This document shows positions 63,665 through 64,000 of a stretch of DNA of 64,000 nucleotides, in pieces. A program made the position numbers and the translations under genes. Below the pieces are notes generated by a model that had not been told where the DNA came from, did no database searches, and worked only from the letters and a program-made list of their open reading frames with translations. Numbering within the stretch: position 1 is the first letter of the stretch; each line of letters opens with the position of its first letter. Location of the stretch: assembly GCA_002840905.1 (NCBI GenBank), contig PHDD01000009.1, forward strand, positions 62,001 through 126,000, read 5' to 3'. The DNA comes from Bacteroidetes bacterium HGW-Bacteroidetes-4 (lineage in GTDB: Bacteria > Bacteroidota > Bacteroidia > Bacteroidales > SZUA-534).

Positions 63665-64000
63665 TTATGAGTCCTCGCCCGTTGACCACTTCCCAGGAAC
63701 TGAAAGTCTGGTCCGATTCAAATCCATCACCGTAAATAATTCCGTCGGGGGTTGTAATTTTTACATATTGATCGGATTTAATTATTTTTTCGTTTTGAAG
63801 CCAGATTAAATATTCGGTATTTAAAATTTCACCTGTTTCGTTGGTAGCCTCAACATCGTAACGGGCAATCCAACGTCCTTCATCTTCGTAATAAATAGAA
63901 TATCCGGCCTTGATGGTAGAGGTTATGCTTCCAGAGTCGTTGTAAAACGAAATGTGCATTCCTTTTGGAAACTCGAGGTAACTTTTTTTATTTAATTCAA
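63645..64000 (-). CDS. lptC: LPS export protein LptC (partial, runs off the window)
   Basis: About 117 codons are visible; the frame is open to the window edge with no stop (reading ELNKKSYLEFPKG before the first ATG at 63959), so the N-terminus is missing. Beta-jellyroll features of LptC are clear: YLEFPKGMHISFYNDSGS, GYSIYYEDEGRWIARYDVEATNETGEILNTEYLIWLQ and GDGFESDQTFSSWEV. LptC is the single-TM periplasmic part of the Lpt bridge that carries LPS to the outer membrane. Confidence 0.87.
   Translation of the reverse strand, partial: ELNKKSYLEFPKGMHISFYNDSGSITSTIKAGYSIYYEDEGRWIARYDVEATNETGEILNTEYLIWLQNEKIIKSDQYVKITTPDGIIYGDGFESDQTFSSWEVVNGRGLINVKTNE

Overview
The window comes from a Bacteroidota chromosome, most likely class Bacteroidia and something like the Marinilabiliales/Prolixibacteraceae; the exact taxon is inference. 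Four things point there. There are type IX secretion (T9SS) sorting tails at 2052-2951, 3012-4478 and 8145-8654. The division cluster has the Bacteroidota layout: mraZ, rsmH, an FtsL-like gene, a PASTA-type ftsI, murE, mraY, murD, ftsW, murG, murC, ftsQ, ftsA, ftsZ, with no murF or ddl. A GlsB/GlsA-like glycine-lipid acyltransferase pair is present. Several families largely confined to this phylum occur (DUF4421, DUF6261-like, a long PurF paralogue). Ribosome-binding sites are mostly weak and TAnnTTTG-type -7 boxes are seen, as is usual in this phylum. TGA is an ordinary stop codon here: it ends several housekeeping genes.

Layout. 1-1.5 kb: end of an unknown gene and an O-antigen ligase/polymerase-like membrane protein. 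1.6-9 kb: an AT-rich accessory island of two T9SS cargo proteins and a large M6-type metalloprotease gene interrupted by two in-frame TGA codons. The island is bracketed by a direct repeat of about 215 bp, each copy carrying the same 25-codon ORF. 9-12 kb: a DUF6261-like gene, a 41-bp tandem repeat, and two copies of a composite REP-like intergenic repeat flanking a HEAT-like/marC pair. 12-20 kb: a tsaB operon, a DUF3332 lipoprotein, an aldo/keto reductase, glpK and aspS. 20-31 kb: tadA, dprA, tatD, an asparaginase, tRNA-Ser(GGA), an ExbB/ExbD energy-transduction operon, a Usp protein, a SPOR protein and a long amidophosphoribosyltransferase. 31-35.2 kb (minus strand): glsB/glsA, an MBL-fold hydrolase, a CAT-like acyltransferase and a HAD phosphatase. 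35.6-50.9 kb: the dcw division/peptidoglycan cluster, preceded by a candidate MraZ operator. 51-64 kb: a helical-repeat protein, leuA, truC, a LytS/LytTR two-component pair with candidate binding repeats nearby, a DUF134/NifX-like pair with an inverted-repeat operator around its promoter, a PpiD/SurA-like chaperone, a CNNM/CBS protein and a truncated lptC at the window edge.

How the genes work together. The dcw block is one co-directional and mostly overlapping unit that makes lipid II and builds the divisome; its MurE has the DNPR motif of meso-diaminopimelate-adding enzymes. The right-hand minus-strand genes (lptC, CNNM protein, PpiD-like) belong to outer-membrane biogenesis. Most of the window is ordinary core genome. 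The parts that stand out are the repeat-bracketed T9SS island with its doubly interrupted protease, the repeated leader with a 25-codon ORF, and several small cis-element arrays: MraZ boxes, the DUF134 operator, LytTR-like direct repeats and 21-bp-spaced palindromes. No CRISPR array, prophage or recognisable transposase was seen.
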